Origin: Bdellovibrionales bacterium
Lineage (GTDB): Bacteria > Bdellovibrionota > Bdellovibrionia > Bdellovibrionales > UBA1609
DNA length: 9,742 nt
NCBI GenBank assembly: GCA_028279085.1
Contig: JANQSX010000190.1
Location: forward strand, 1 to 9,742
Reading direction: 5' to 3'
Numbering within the stretch: the first letter of the stretch is position 1; the number at the start of each line of letters is the position of its first letter. The notes beneath the pieces are model-generated. The model was not told the origin of the DNA. It did not search any database and worked only from the letters and a program-made list of their open reading frames with translations. Both the position numbers and the translations under genes were made by a program. This document shows, in pieces, positions 1 through 7,526 of the stretch.

Positions 1-858
1 TGGTCTTCTTGTAACTTGTTTTTTCTCTATTTCTTTAACTTGAAAATCTTTTCCATTTAAGCTCTTTTTTAATTTCAAAACTTCCGCTTCACTCATTATC
101 AATACATCAGTCTTTTTTAATTTCCCTGTAGTGCTATCAAAATCAGCACTGCGTGCCAGCTTTTTTCTCTTATGTAAAATTAACCGACTTTTAAAAGCAC
201 CGGAACCTTTATGTTTGTGTTCCGCCTCTAAATCCCAATAAACGCTCTTTTCAAAAGATAATCTTTCCAGTTCTCTGTCACTCACCAAAGAGACAGCCAC
301 AGATTGCACACGACCGGCTGAAAGTCCTCTGGTCACCTTTTTCCACAAAACCGGCGAAATACTATAACCCACTAAACGATCTAGAATGCGTCTGGCTTCT
401 TGAGCTTGAACCAGATTGTTATCTACCGATCTGAAGTTTTTCAAAGCTTCTTCAATGGCCGCTTTTGTTATCTCGTGAAAAACCATTCTTTTAACAGGAA
501 CCTTTGGTTTTAAAATTTCCTGAAGATGCCAGGAAATACTCTCTCCCTCCCGATCTTCATCCGTAGCTAAAATCAACTCATTCACTGAATTGATCTGACT
601 CTTTAATTTTTTCACCACCTTTTTTTTCTCCCCCGGAATACAATAAAAAGGGTGAAAGTTATTTTCTACATCCACGCCAAAATGCGCCCAGGGCTTCTTT
701 TTAATATTGTCCGGCAGTTCTTTGGAAGAACTTGGTAAATCCCTAATATGCCCCATACAGGACTCCACCATATACTCTGAACCCAAGAAACGGCTGATTG
801 TTTTAGCCTTTGCCGGAGACTCCACTATTACCAATTTTTTCCGCTTTGTTTTTGCCAT
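1..858 (-). CDS. topA: DNA topoisomerase I, N-terminal part (cut by window start)
   Basis: Type IA topoisomerase that relaxes negatively supercoiled DNA in the nucleoid. 286 codons are visible and the frame is open to base 1. Residues 8-20 read KLVIVESPAKAKT, the start of the Toprim domain with its acidic catalytic residue. The metal-binding DxDxE is in ATDEDREGE (D100, D102, E104). The GLSAGRVQSVA motif of the following domain is also present. The catalytic tyrosine lies further on and is outside the window. The ATG at 858 is preferred: a GAGGA ribosome site abuts an in-frame ATG at 864, too close to serve it, but is well spaced for 858. The gene is last in a minus-strand cluster after infA, 89 nt away, with hairpins in the gap. 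The family call is very secure; completeness cannot be judged. Confidence 0.97.
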   Translation of the reverse strand, partial: MAKTKRKKLVIVESPAKAKTISRFLGSEYMVESCMGHIRDLPSSSKELPDNIKKKPWAHFGVDVENNFHPFYCIPGEKKKVVKKLKSQINSVNELILATDEDREGESISWHLQEILKPKVPVKRMVFHEITKAAIEEALKNFRSVDNNLVQAQEARRILDRLVGYSISPVLWKKVTRGLSAGRVQSVAVSLVSDRELERLSFEKSVYWDLEAEHKHKGSGAFKSRLILHKRKKLARSADFDSTTGKLKKTDVLIMSEAEVLKLKKSLNGKDFQVKEIEKKQVTRRP

Positions 859-879
859 ATTCATTCCTCAGTAAACAAG

Positions 880-915
880 AACTCCCTTGCGGGAGTTTAG
901 CCTCGCCTAAACGAG
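880..915 (-). terminator. Overlapping hairpins between infA and topA; weak terminator or attenuator
   Basis: Read on the minus strand, a 7-bp stem (AACTCCC / GGGAGTT, 880-886 with 891-897) closes a GCAA tetraloop and is followed by the T-rich run CTTGTTT just before the topA ribosome site. Upstream of it, CTCG/CGAG (902-905 with 912-915) and GTTTAG/CTAAAC (895-900 with 907-912) are alternative stems. The second shares bases with the first hairpin's arm, so the two cannot both form fully. The T-run is interrupted, so partial termination or a topA leader control is possible. Function is inferred from structure only. Confidence 0.4.
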
Positions 916-947
916 ATTTAAAAAACCGGATATTTTCATTAAATACA

Positions 948-1169
948 CTAACGGTATCTGTATATTATCAACCCCAATGTAAAATCATGAGGAGAAAACC
1001 CAACAGTCACCTTATCCCCATTAACAACTTGAATATTATACCTACGCATCTTACCACACAAACGAGCTGATACTTCAATATCTTTATTATCAAGTTGCAC
1101 TTCGTACAAACCATTAGAGCACACTTTTACAATTTGACCATCAAACTGAACTAATTCAGACTTGGACAT
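948..1169 (-). CDS. infA: Translation initiation factor IF-1
   Basis: A 73-residue single OB-fold protein, the usual IF-1 length. IF-1 binds the A site of the 30S subunit and assists IF-2 and IF-3 during initiation. Diagnostic features are the GKMR core (residues 39-42), NIQVVNGDKVTVGFSPHD, and the C-terminal YRYR matching the family's YRSR/YRHR ending. The core reads LCGKMRRYNI instead of the enterobacterial ISGKMRKNYI; an LCGKMR core is familiar from Chlamydiae. The ATG at 1169 has a GAGG about 10 nt upstream, a slightly long but workable spacing. The gene lies 72 nt after the histone-like gene and 89 nt before topA, all on the same strand, so co-transcription is likely. Confidence 0.95.
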   Translation of the reverse strand: MSKSELVQFDGQIVKVCSNGLYEVQLDNKDIEVSARLCGKMRRYNIQVVNGDKVTVGFSPHDFTLGLIIYRYR

Positions 1170-1241
1170 AATTAAAAAACCTCATTATCAGTTGGAAAAC
1201 TCTTACGATAAAATGACTCAAAAACTCCTAAAAAATACATA

Positions 1242-1847
1242 TCACTTGGTACTGCGAGCCTTATTGGTAATCGCTTTCCCTTTCTGCGCCAATATCTGGT
1301 TGGATAAGAGAATTCTAACTTTATCCTTAAAAATCACTTCCAACCGATCATTTCTATTGCTGATGATCCATCCCCAGCCAAACACCGAGTGCTTCAAAGG
1401 GGTTTTGGCCTGAAATGAACCGGAAATTTTAAAAACAGAAGCTTTAACATCTTTTGCTTTTTTATAAAAGTTCTCCCACTTCTTTTCATTTTCCTGTTTT
1501 AATTTTTCTTCTTTCTTACTAATCGCACTCTTCTTAGCCGACACCTTTGATTTCTTAGTTGAAACTTTTTTTTGCTTCTCTACCGCTGCCGTTTTTTTTG
1601 AAGCCTTTGCAGGTTTTGCAGGTGAAACTTTCTTCTCTTTTTTTGTTACTTTACTCACTGGTTTTTTAGTTGAAGCTTTTTTAACAACGGCAGAAGAACT
1701 AGCTTTCTTTTTACCGGACACTTTTTTACTTGCTTTGGAAGCCTTTTTCCCACCGGCAGCAGTTGTCGCTTTCACTTTACCGCTTCCCACCTTTTTTTTC
1801 TGACCCGCTTTAAGATTCTTTACTATTTTCTTTTTCTTAGTTGGCAT
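1242..1847 (-). CDS. Histone H1/Hc-like Lys-rich protein with C-terminal Tudor-like domain
   Basis: A 201-residue protein in two parts. Residues 1 to about 108 are almost entirely Lys, Ala, Ser, Val and Thr in AKKxSxKK-type low-complexity sequence, like bacterial histone H1 or chlamydial Hc2 tails that coat DNA. A charged, probably helical linker follows (about 110-135). Residues 136-185 form a compact hydrophobic segment with KHSVFGWGWI then DRLEVIFKDKVRILL. That pattern (H-x-x-FG-x-G, short turn, E-V-x-F, R-x-L) resembles the small Tudor-like tail of UvrD/PcrA helicases. Nucleoid binding is a family-level expectation; the tail match is pattern reading. An ATG at 1862 (MEEFV) is in frame, but its GGAGGA is the ribosome site 7 nt upstream of the ATG at 1847, so 1847 is the probable start. 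It is first in the cluster with infA and topA. Confidence 0.85.
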   Translation of the reverse strand: MPTKKKKIVKNLKAGQKKKVGSGKVKATTAAGGKKASKASKKVSGKKKASSSAVVKKASTKKPVSKVTKKEKKVSPAKPAKASKKTAAVEKQKKVSTKKSKVSAKKSAISKKEEKLKQENEKKWENFYKKAKDVKASVFKISGSFQAKTPLKHSVFGWGWIISNRNDRLEVIFKDKVRILLSNQILAQKGKAITNKARSTK

Positions 1848-2250
1848 AACAAATTCCTCCATGTCAGACAGTAATTTAATAATTCCGTGTCTTCCAAAAT
1901 ACTACCTGTATAACAAGCTTAAAGTTTGAGCAATAAATACCTATTATGGCAATATTTTTTTTGCAACACTGCAAAACTATTACCTCAATTTTTTATTTTC
2001 AACATATTCTATACTATTTTGATCTCAAAATTCCGCTTCAAAGCTCTATTGAAGAAACATTGCCTGAAATATAGAAATTTCAAGATGGAAGCCCTTTTAT
2101 ATTCTTGAATTGTTCCCTTCAGTGCCTTTATACTAGTCCGGTTTGAACATTTTATTAACTTCCGGCTACTCTAAGTATAAAACGCAAAGAGAGTGAAAAA
2201 GCCTTTTCATAGTCTGAAAAGTCAGCCTTTTTGAACTAAAACAAAAAACA
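1848..2250. other. Divergent AT-rich intergenic region
   Basis: About 400 nt separate the minus-strand histone-like gene from plus-strand metG. I find no convincing gene. One 60-codon frame at 1926-2108 begins with TTG, lacks a ribosome site and reads as aromatic-rich AT translation, so I do not annotate it. Promoters in both directions are expected here. Only a weak metG-side -10 candidate is visible (TATAAA, 2176-2181). A 7-bp hairpin, CTTTTCA / TGAAAAG with a 5-nt loop, lies near 2203-2221 in the metG leader. Confidence 0.6.
2176..2181 (+). promoter_or_regulatory. Possible metG -10 box
   Basis: TATAAA lies 69 nt upstream of the metG start. No good -35 hexamer stands 16-18 nt upstream; the nearest TTAACT is 15 nt away. 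The match is weak because AT-rich sequence yields such hexamers by chance. Confidence 0.2.
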
Positions 2251-3789
2251 ATGAACCATTTTTACATCACAACTCCACTTTACTACATTAACGACAAACC
2301 TCATTTAGGAACGGCATATACTACTGTACTGGCTGATGTTTTGAATCGCTATCACCGGCTAATAGGGTATGAAACCTTTTTAATGACCGGGACCGATGAG
2401 CACGGCCAAAAATGCAACCAATCCGCAAAACAAAAAAATGTACCTGTGCAGGATTATTGCAATATTATGGCCAAAAGTTTTGAAAACACATGGAAATTAT
2501 TGGATATTTCTTATGATTTATTTTTTAGGACAACCGCCGGTTGGCATAAACAAGCTGTCCAAAAATGCTTGCAGGAATTATATGATAACAAGCAAATATA
2601 TGAATCCACTTATGAAGGATGGTATTGTACCAGTGAAGAAACTTTTTATACCTCAAAAGATTTAGTGAATGGAAAATCCCCTAATGGAAAAGAAGTTACT
2701 AAAATAAAAGAAACAAACTATTTCTTTAAAATGTCCGCTTATCAAGAACTCTTGATTGAACATATTCACAAAAATCCGGATTTTATTCAGCCCTCTTATA
2801 GAAAAAATGAAATACTGGGTTTTTTAAAAAATCCTTTAGAGGACTTATGCATCAGCCGGCCTAAAAGCCGCCTGGAATGGGGTGTGGAAATTCCTTTTGA
2901 TCCCAATTATGTAACTTATGTGTGGGTGGACGCTCTACTTAATTACGCCACAGGAGTTGGTTATCAACAAACAGAGCGAAAGGAAGATTTTGAAAAATGG
3001 TGGGTAAAAACAGGGGCTTTACATTTGATAGGAAAAGACATTTTAATCACTCACTGTGTATATTGGCCCTGTCTTCTGATGGCCTTAGGTATAAAACTAC
3101 CTAAAACTATACTGGCACATGGCTGGCTTCTTAATCAATCTCAAGAAAAAATGAGCAAATCCACAGGAGACATTATGGATCCTGTAGATTTATTAAAAAT
3201 ATATAATTCCGATAACTTACGTTATTTTTTAATGAGAGGGGTTCCGGTAGGAAAAGATGCTCCTGTATCTCATGATCTTATTACTCGTTGTATCAATGAG
3301 GATTTATCTAATAACTTAGGTAATCTTCTCAGACGAACAAGTACAATGATTCACAAACATTTTGATTCTCAAATCCCTGAAATAAGCAATAACAAGAAAA
3401 TGGAACCCTTAAAGAATCTAGGCATCCAAACAGCAAAATCCGTTAAAGAAAATATTTCAACTTTACAACCTCATTTAGCTTTAGAAAAAATTATCAACCT
3501 ACTCAATGAAACAAATAAATTTTTAGAACAACAGGCCCCTTGGAAAAAAATCAAAGAAGATAAAAAAGAAACAGCTGATATTTTACGAACGGCATTGGAA
3601 ATTTTATATTTATCTGCGGCCTTGCTAAAACCGGTAATGCCCAAAAAGATGGATCAGCTTCTAAAAAGTTTATCCTGCCCTGATAAATGGCCACTGGAAT
3701 ATTTTGAAAGAGGCGACTTCCCTAAAGCCGGTGAAAAAATCCAAGAACTGCCTCCTTTGTTTCCTAAGATCAAGTCTGAAATGACATAA
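2251..3789 (+). CDS. metG: Methionyl-tRNA synthetase, short form with degenerate zinc knuckle
   Basis: Class I synthetase that charges tRNA(Met) with methionine in the cytoplasm, needed for initiation and elongation. It has 512 residues. The HIGH signature is PHLGTAY (17-23), GTDEHGQK is at 47-54, and KMSKS is at 300-304, followed by STGDIMDP. The anticodon-binding helical domain fills about 350-480. The connective peptide carries GWYCTSEETF (single Cys126) and GKSPNG (141-146), where zinc-type enzymes have two CxxC pairs, so zinc is presumably not bound. There is no C-terminal EMAP/Arc1p-like tRNA-binding domain, consistent with the short form. The ATG at 2251 fits the family's N-terminus (FYITTPLYYIN), but no clear ribosome site precedes it. 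Its 3' end overlaps convergent pyrG by 20 nt. Confidence 0.96.
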   Translation: MNHFYITTPLYYINDKPHLGTAYTTVLADVLNRYHRLIGYETFLMTGTDEHGQKCNQSAKQKNVPVQDYCNIMAKSFENTWKLLDISYDLFFRTTAGWHKQAVQKCLQELYDNKQIYESTYEGWYCTSEETFYTSKDLVNGKSPNGKEVTKIKETNYFFKMSAYQELLIEHIHKNPDFIQPSYRKNEILGFLKNPLEDLCISRPKSRLEWGVEIPFDPNYVTYVWVDALLNYATGVGYQQTERKEDFEKWWVKTGALHLIGKDILITHCVYWPCLLMALGIKLPKTILAHGWLLNQSQEKMSKSTGDIMDPVDLLKIYNSDNLRYFLMRGVPVGKDAPVSHDLITRCINEDLSNNLGNLLRRTSTMIHKHFDSQIPEISNNKKMEPLKNLGIQTAKSVKENISTLQPHLALEKIINLLNETNKFLEQQAPWKKIKEDKKETADILRTALEILYLSAALLKPVMPKKMDQLLKSLSCPDKWPLEYFERGDFPKAGEKIQELPPLFPKIKSEMT

Positions 3790-5464
3790 GGTCAGTGGAG
3801 TTATTATTCCGCCGAAGACGAGAACGACAAGATACCTGCCGCTGTAAAGCCGCGGAAATAAAACTGGAAAAAAGCGGATGTGGCTTCAAAGGTTTAGATT
3901 GAAACTCCGGATGAAATTGTACTCCTAAAAACCAGGGATGTTTTGGTATCTCAACAATCTCCATAAGGTTTTTCTGTTTGTTAATACCGGAAAAAACCAT
4001 TCCTTTTTTTTCAAATAATTTTTTAAATTTATTATTAAATTCAAATCGATGACGATGTCTTTCATAAATACATTCTTGTTTATAAATAGCACTGGCCAGG
4101 CTGTCTTTTTTTAAATGGCAGGCATAAGAACCTAACCTCATGCTACCTCCTTTGCTCCGCCCTTCTGACTGCCCTTCCATATAATCAATCACTTTATTTA
4201 CTATAGGCTTAGAACGAAACTCCTCAAATTCACCACTGTCTGCATCCGCAATACCACAAACATGACGAGCATACTCCAATAGAGCCATTTGCATTCCAAA
4301 ACAAATACCGAAAAATGGAATATTATTTTCTCTCACATATTGAACAGCCTTAATTTTACCTTCTACACCTCTTTCTCCAAAACCCCCAGGGATCAATATA
4401 CCGCCTAAACCTTCTAATTTCTCTTTGAGGTTATTCTTCGTTAAAGCATCCGAATCAATATATTTAACTAACACACGACTTTTATTGGCCACCCCTCCAT
4501 GAACTAAAGCCTCATGAATAGACTGATAGCTATCTTTTAATTCCACATACTTCCCCACCAAACCGATAGACACACTATGTTCCGGTTGATGAATAGTGGA
4601 CACAATGTTTTTCCAAATATCCATCTTTGAATTTCTCTTTTGAAGAGAAAGACGACTAATGATTTTTTGATCAAAACCCTCCTCCTGTAAAAATAAGGGA
4701 AGTTCATAAATAGTTCCTACATCAGGAGCAGCAATAACATTCTCCTCTTTAACACTACAAAATAAAGCGATTTTTTTCTTCAATTCATTGGAGATCGCTT
4801 TTTCACTCCGACAAATCAAAAAATCCGGTTGAATACCGACTTCTCTTAATGCCTTAACCGAGTGCTGGGTAGGCTTACTCTTCACCTCTCCGGAAGCCGA
4901 TAAATAAGGCACCAAAGTAAGATGAACAAAAACAGTATTTTTGAAACCTAAGTCCACTCTCATCTGACGAATAGTTTCAATAAAAGGTAGCCCCTCAATA
5001 TCTCCTACAGTTCCCCCTATTTCCACAATCACTATTTCACCAAGAGAAGTATCGGAAGCAGCACCTTTAATACGGGATTTTATTTCATCCGTAATATGAG
5101 GAATGACCTGCACTGTGTTGCCCAGGTAATCTCCCCTTCTTTCCTTCAAAATAACACTTTCATATATTTGACCGGTAGTAATGCTATTCTCTCTTCTGAG
5201 AGGAGCATTAGTGAACCTTTCATAATGCCCTAGATCCAAATCCGTTTCCGCTCCATCCTCCGTCACATAAACCTCTCCATGCTGAAAGGGTGACATAGTT
5301 CCCGGATCCACATTCAAATAAGGATCACATTTAATAAGGGTAATTTTATAGTCTTGCGCCTCTAATAAAGAGCCCAAACTGGCAGATAGTAATCCTTTCC
5401 CCAAAGAGGAAACCACACCACCGGTAATAAATATAAATTTTTGATCTTTCTTAACTGCATTCAT
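3770..5464 (-). CDS. pyrG: CTP synthase
   Basis: Converts UTP to CTP using ATP and glutamine-derived ammonia, the last step of pyrimidine nucleotide synthesis. It has 564 residues from the ATG at 5464. The synthetase half begins with FITGGVVSSLGKGL (P-loop) and DPYLNVDPGTMSPFQHGEVYVTEDGAETDLDLGHYERF. The C-terminal class I glutaminase has the nucleophile in GICFGMQ (Cys388) and the His518/Glu520 pair in GVQFHPEF, so both active sites look intact. A TTG start at 5491 would add nine residues but does not match the family start (short lead into KFIFITGG). The last 20 or so residues, an Arg/Ser/Asn-rich tail, are not conserved in the family, and their final codons overlap the end of metG. The likely promoter is at 5506-5533. 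Confidence 0.97.
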   Translation of the reverse strand: MNAVKKDQKFIFITGGVVSSLGKGLLSASLGSLLEAQDYKITLIKCDPYLNVDPGTMSPFQHGEVYVTEDGAETDLDLGHYERFTNAPLRRENSITTGQIYESVILKERRGDYLGNTVQVIPHITDEIKSRIKGAASDTSLGEIVIVEIGGTVGDIEGLPFIETIRQMRVDLGFKNTVFVHLTLVPYLSASGEVKSKPTQHSVKALREVGIQPDFLICRSEKAISNELKKKIALFCSVKEENVIAAPDVGTIYELPLFLQEEGFDQKIISRLSLQKRNSKMDIWKNIVSTIHQPEHSVSIGLVGKYVELKDSYQSIHEALVHGGVANKSRVLVKYIDSDALTKNNLKEKLEGLGGILIPGGFGERGVEGKIKAVQYVRENNIPFFGICFGMQMALLEYARHVCGIADADSGEFEEFRSKPIVNKVIDYMEGQSEGRSKGGSMRLGSYACHLKKDSLASAIYKQECIYERHRHRFEFNNKFKKLFEKKGMVFSGINKQKNLMEIVEIPKHPWFLGVQFHPEFQSKPLKPHPLFSSFISAALQRQVSCRSRLRRNNNSTDLMSFQT

Positions 5465-5472
5465 TTTTCTAC

Positions 5473-5540
5473 ACTCAATTATAAAAAACAACTTTTCTCT
5501 TACTCAATATATAAAACAACACTTCACTGTAAAAAACAAC
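5473..5540. repeat. Three imperfect direct repeats upstream of pyrG
   Basis: The motif TAAAA(AA)CAAC occurs at 5482-5492, 5512-5520 and 5530-5540. In the first two copies it is preceded by ACTCAA (5473 and 5502), making two near-identical units of about 20 nt; the third is preceded by the less similar CTTCACTG. Spacing is 28 and 20 nt, so they are not helically phased. They overlap the putative pyrG -35 and -10 boxes, which could make them regulator sites, but low-complexity AT sequence could also explain them. Confidence 0.4.
5506..5533 (-). promoter_or_regulatory. Probable sigma70-type promoter of pyrG
   Basis: On the minus strand, TTTACA (5533-5528, 5 of 6 to consensus) is separated by 16 nt from TATATT (5511-5506, 5 of 6). 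This would start transcription near 5499 and leave a leader of about 35 nt before the pyrG ATG. A perfect TATAAT sits closer (about 5483-5478) behind TTGAGT at an 18-nt spacing and would give an almost leaderless message. Either is plausible; I prefer the former. Confidence 0.4.
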
Positions 5541-5664
5541 ATAAAACCTTATGTAAAAAGTTCATAAACGTAAAAAAATAAGTCAATTTTTATATCATAA
5601 AAACTGTATTTCTTTAGAATATCTACTGAATTTTCAAGGAACACAATTTGCACTATTATCTTAT

Positions 5665-6483
5665 ATGAAAAAACTATCAGGCTCATTACTACAATTGAAA
5701 ATTATTTTACTTCTTCTTTTTTCAATAAGTTTACATTGGAATTCAAATAGTAATCCCCTATGTCCAACTGCATTTAGATTCAAAGAAGAAATGACTATGG
5801 CCTTGGCAATAAAAGCTGAAAGACTGTTAGAAGAGCATAGATATATAAATAACAATGAAACATTTAATGTGCTTATCAGAGACATTTGGCAACTCATGGA
5901 TAAATGGGGAGGAAGTCAGGAATCTCTTTCTCAAGCTGAATTTATTGCTCTAAGGGAAAAAGTGAAGCAATTGGAGGAACTATTAGTTGCTCCCCGGGAA
6001 AGAACCAGACCAGAACCTAATAGCTCCCCTGTATCTCAACAAAGATCAGATAATTTATTAAACCTAATTGTAGATAATAATACACCTATTGAAGCAAATA
6101 AAATCTATACTGTTAAACCTACAGCCAGTGATCATGATTTTCATGTGATCTTCTCCAGTGATATGGTGCAGATGATCAATCAGAGAAGAGCAGATGTAAG
6201 AATTTCAAAAAGCTTAAACGCTTTACTAAAAGGCCCTGTATTAGGTATTAGTAACTCGACCGGTATAAAAAAACTAAGAGACCAGAAAAGCTTGTTTGAA
6301 ATAAAGATTATGGGTAATAAGGGAGTAGGAAATTTCCGGATAGGTCTAATTTTATATAAAGGTGTTTACTATATAGTAAATTATACAAACCATCATATTG
6401 AAAGACAAAACGGATTTATAGAGAGTCTTACTAGAACTTTACGAAGAGCTATAGTAAATAACGACCCGGTATTCATTCCATAA
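5665..6483 (+). CDS. Putative exported protein with RelE/ParE-like C-terminal domain
   Basis: I do not recognise a named family for the whole 272-residue protein. Residues 1-12 carry three lysines and 13-23 are strongly hydrophobic (IILLLLFSISL), a Sec signal peptide or N-terminal anchor. Cys33 (NPLC) does not fit a lipobox. Residues 38-110 are charged and probably helical, with a short coiled-coil-like stretch (EFIALREKVKQLEELL). Residues 111-130 are a Pro/Ser/Gln-rich linker. Residues 155-265 read as an alpha/beta unit: VIFSSDMVQMI, a helix, GIKKLR, LFEIKI, FRIGLILYKGVYYIVNYTNHH. This resembles the order in RelE/HigB-type mRNA interferases (K-L-x-G, E-I-R, Y-R-I, then YYI-x-x-F-x-H). The basic and aromatic residues are present, but activity is unproven. 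It stands alone between pyrG and trhO with no small antitoxin-like frame beside it. No clear ribosome site precedes the ATG; a weak -10 (TAGAAT) lies at 5615-5620. Confidence 0.75.
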   Translation: MKKLSGSLLQLKIILLLLFSISLHWNSNSNPLCPTAFRFKEEMTMALAIKAERLLEEHRYINNNETFNVLIRDIWQLMDKWGGSQESLSQAEFIALREKVKQLEELLVAPRERTRPEPNSSPVSQQRSDNLLNLIVDNNTPIEANKIYTVKPTASDHDFHVIFSSDMVQMINQRRADVRISKSLNALLKGPVLGISNSTGIKKLRDQKSLFEIKIMGNKGVGNFRIGLILYKGVYYIVNYTNHHIERQNGFIESLTRTLRRAIVNNDPVFIP

Positions 6484-6489
6484 AAAATA

Positions 6490-6501
6490 ACTTGTACAAG
6501 T
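6490..6501. repeat. 12-bp perfect palindrome
   Basis: ACTTGTACAAGT is a perfect inverted repeat with no spacer, lying 7 nt after the stop of the exported-protein gene and about 100 nt before trhO. It has no following T-run suited to a terminator and could be an operator or chance. Confidence 0.25.
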
Positions 6502-6603
6502 ATTAAGATTTTTGTAAAAAAGATCAAAGATAACCTGTTTAATATCCTTAATTAAAAAGTAAGCAAATCTTCTTTCAAAAGTCTAAAAAGTAAGGAGATA
6601 TAA

Positions 6604-7515
6604 ATGACTATGCAATCAAAACCGGATGAAGAATTCCAAATAGTGAGTTTTTATCGTTTTGTTTCTTTTTCCAAAACAGAATTAAGCAAAATACATAAAG
6701 AATTAATAAAAGAAGGGGCTACGAATAATATTGTAGGTTTAATCTTACTCAGTAAAGAGGGAATTAATGCCACCCTTTCCGGTAAGAAAGAAAATATAAA
6801 TAATTACTTACAATTTATAGAAAAACAAAAAGGGCTAGAAGATTTATTCTACAAAAGATCCCCGTCCACCATTCCCGCCTTTAAAAAATTGAGAATAAAA
6901 ACAAAAAAAGAAATTATTACTTTTGGAAAACCTGGAAAATCCGCTTCCTTTGGTTTCCATGATCTGGAACCGGAAGAATGGGAAGCTATGCTGAACGAAG
7001 AGAAAGTAACTATTCTAGATATTAGAAATGATTATGAGATAGAATTAGGACAATTTAAAAAAGCAAAAAATTTGGGACTGAAAGAGTTTAATGAATTTTC
7101 TAAAAAACTGCAATCTGTTGAGTTGCCAAAAGAACAAAAAACATTACTGTACTGTACAGGAGGCATTCGCTGTGAAAAAGCCATAACAGAAATGGAAAAA
7201 CAAGGATTTAAAGAGATATATCAACTAAAAGGTGGAATTATCCATTATTTAAAGATTTTTTCTAATAAAAGTTTTGAAGGAGAATGCTTTGTTTTTGATC
7301 ATCGTGTTGCTGTTGATCAAAGTTTAAACCCATCTCAAAAATACGCTTTATGCCCGCATTGCGGACAAGCTGCGGGCCGGAAAATAAAATGCGCACATTG
7401 CAAGAAACACACTAAAGTTTGTAAACATTGTATCAATAAAAAAATAGAACATTTAATGACTTGCTCAAAAAACTGCGCCTATCATTTTCGCATGGGACAT
7501 CAGTGTAGGAAATAA
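6604..7515 (+). CDS. trhO: tRNA uridine(34) hydroxylase, rhodanese family (UPF0176)
   Basis: Family members use oxygen to hydroxylate U34 of certain tRNAs, giving 5-hydroxyuridine at the wobble position in the cytoplasm. It has 303 residues. The N-terminal domain (about 10-105) has the family strings VSFYRFV and GLILLSKEGINATLSG. The rhodanese domain (about 125-220) has ILDIRNDYEIELG and the active loop YCTGGIRCEKA (Cys184, second Cys190), followed by LKGGIIHYL. The C-terminal region begins with CFVFDHRVAVD. It ends in a cysteine cluster at 250, 253, 263, 266, 273, 276, 287, 291 and 301, mostly CxxC pairs, which probably binds metal. The ribosome site AAGGAG (6592-6597), 6 nt before the ATG, is the best in the window. 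The stop is 9 nt from the convergent ahcY stop. Confidence 0.93.
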   Translation: MTMQSKPDEEFQIVSFYRFVSFSKTELSKIHKELIKEGATNNIVGLILLSKEGINATLSGKKENINNYLQFIEKQKGLEDLFYKRSPSTIPAFKKLRIKTKKEIITFGKPGKSASFGFHDLEPEEWEAMLNEEKVTILDIRNDYEIELGQFKKAKNLGLKEFNEFSKKLQSVELPKEQKTLLYCTGGIRCEKAITEMEKQGFKEIYQLKGGIIHYLKIFSNKSFEGECFVFDHRVAVDQSLNPSQKYALCPHCGQAAGRKIKCAHCKKHTKVCKHCINKKIEHLMTCSKNCAYHFRMGHQCRK

Positions 7516-7526
7516 GCAGCTTATTT
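7510..7526. terminator. Hairpin across the trhO and ahcY stop codons
   Basis: AAATAAG (7510-7516) pairs with CTTATTT (7520-7526) around a CAG loop. The stem contains the trhO stop TAA (7513-7515) and reaches into the ahcY stop (complement of 7525-7527). A symmetric structure between convergent genes could serve as a two-way terminator. The stem is AT-rich and weak, and T-runs are short on either side. Confidence 0.35.

Noticed and set aside
810..1070. Plus-strand 86-residue frame across the topA start and infA
   Set aside because: It lies antisense to two secure genes and shows no protein-like features.
1926..2108. Possible 60-residue plus-strand gene in the histone-metG gap
   Set aside because: It starts with TTG, has no ribosome site, matches no recognised family and reads as AT-rich noise.
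2396..2665. Plus-strand 89-residue frame inside metG
   Set aside because: It is an alternate frame of the secure MetRS gene with no ribosome site or recognisable motif.
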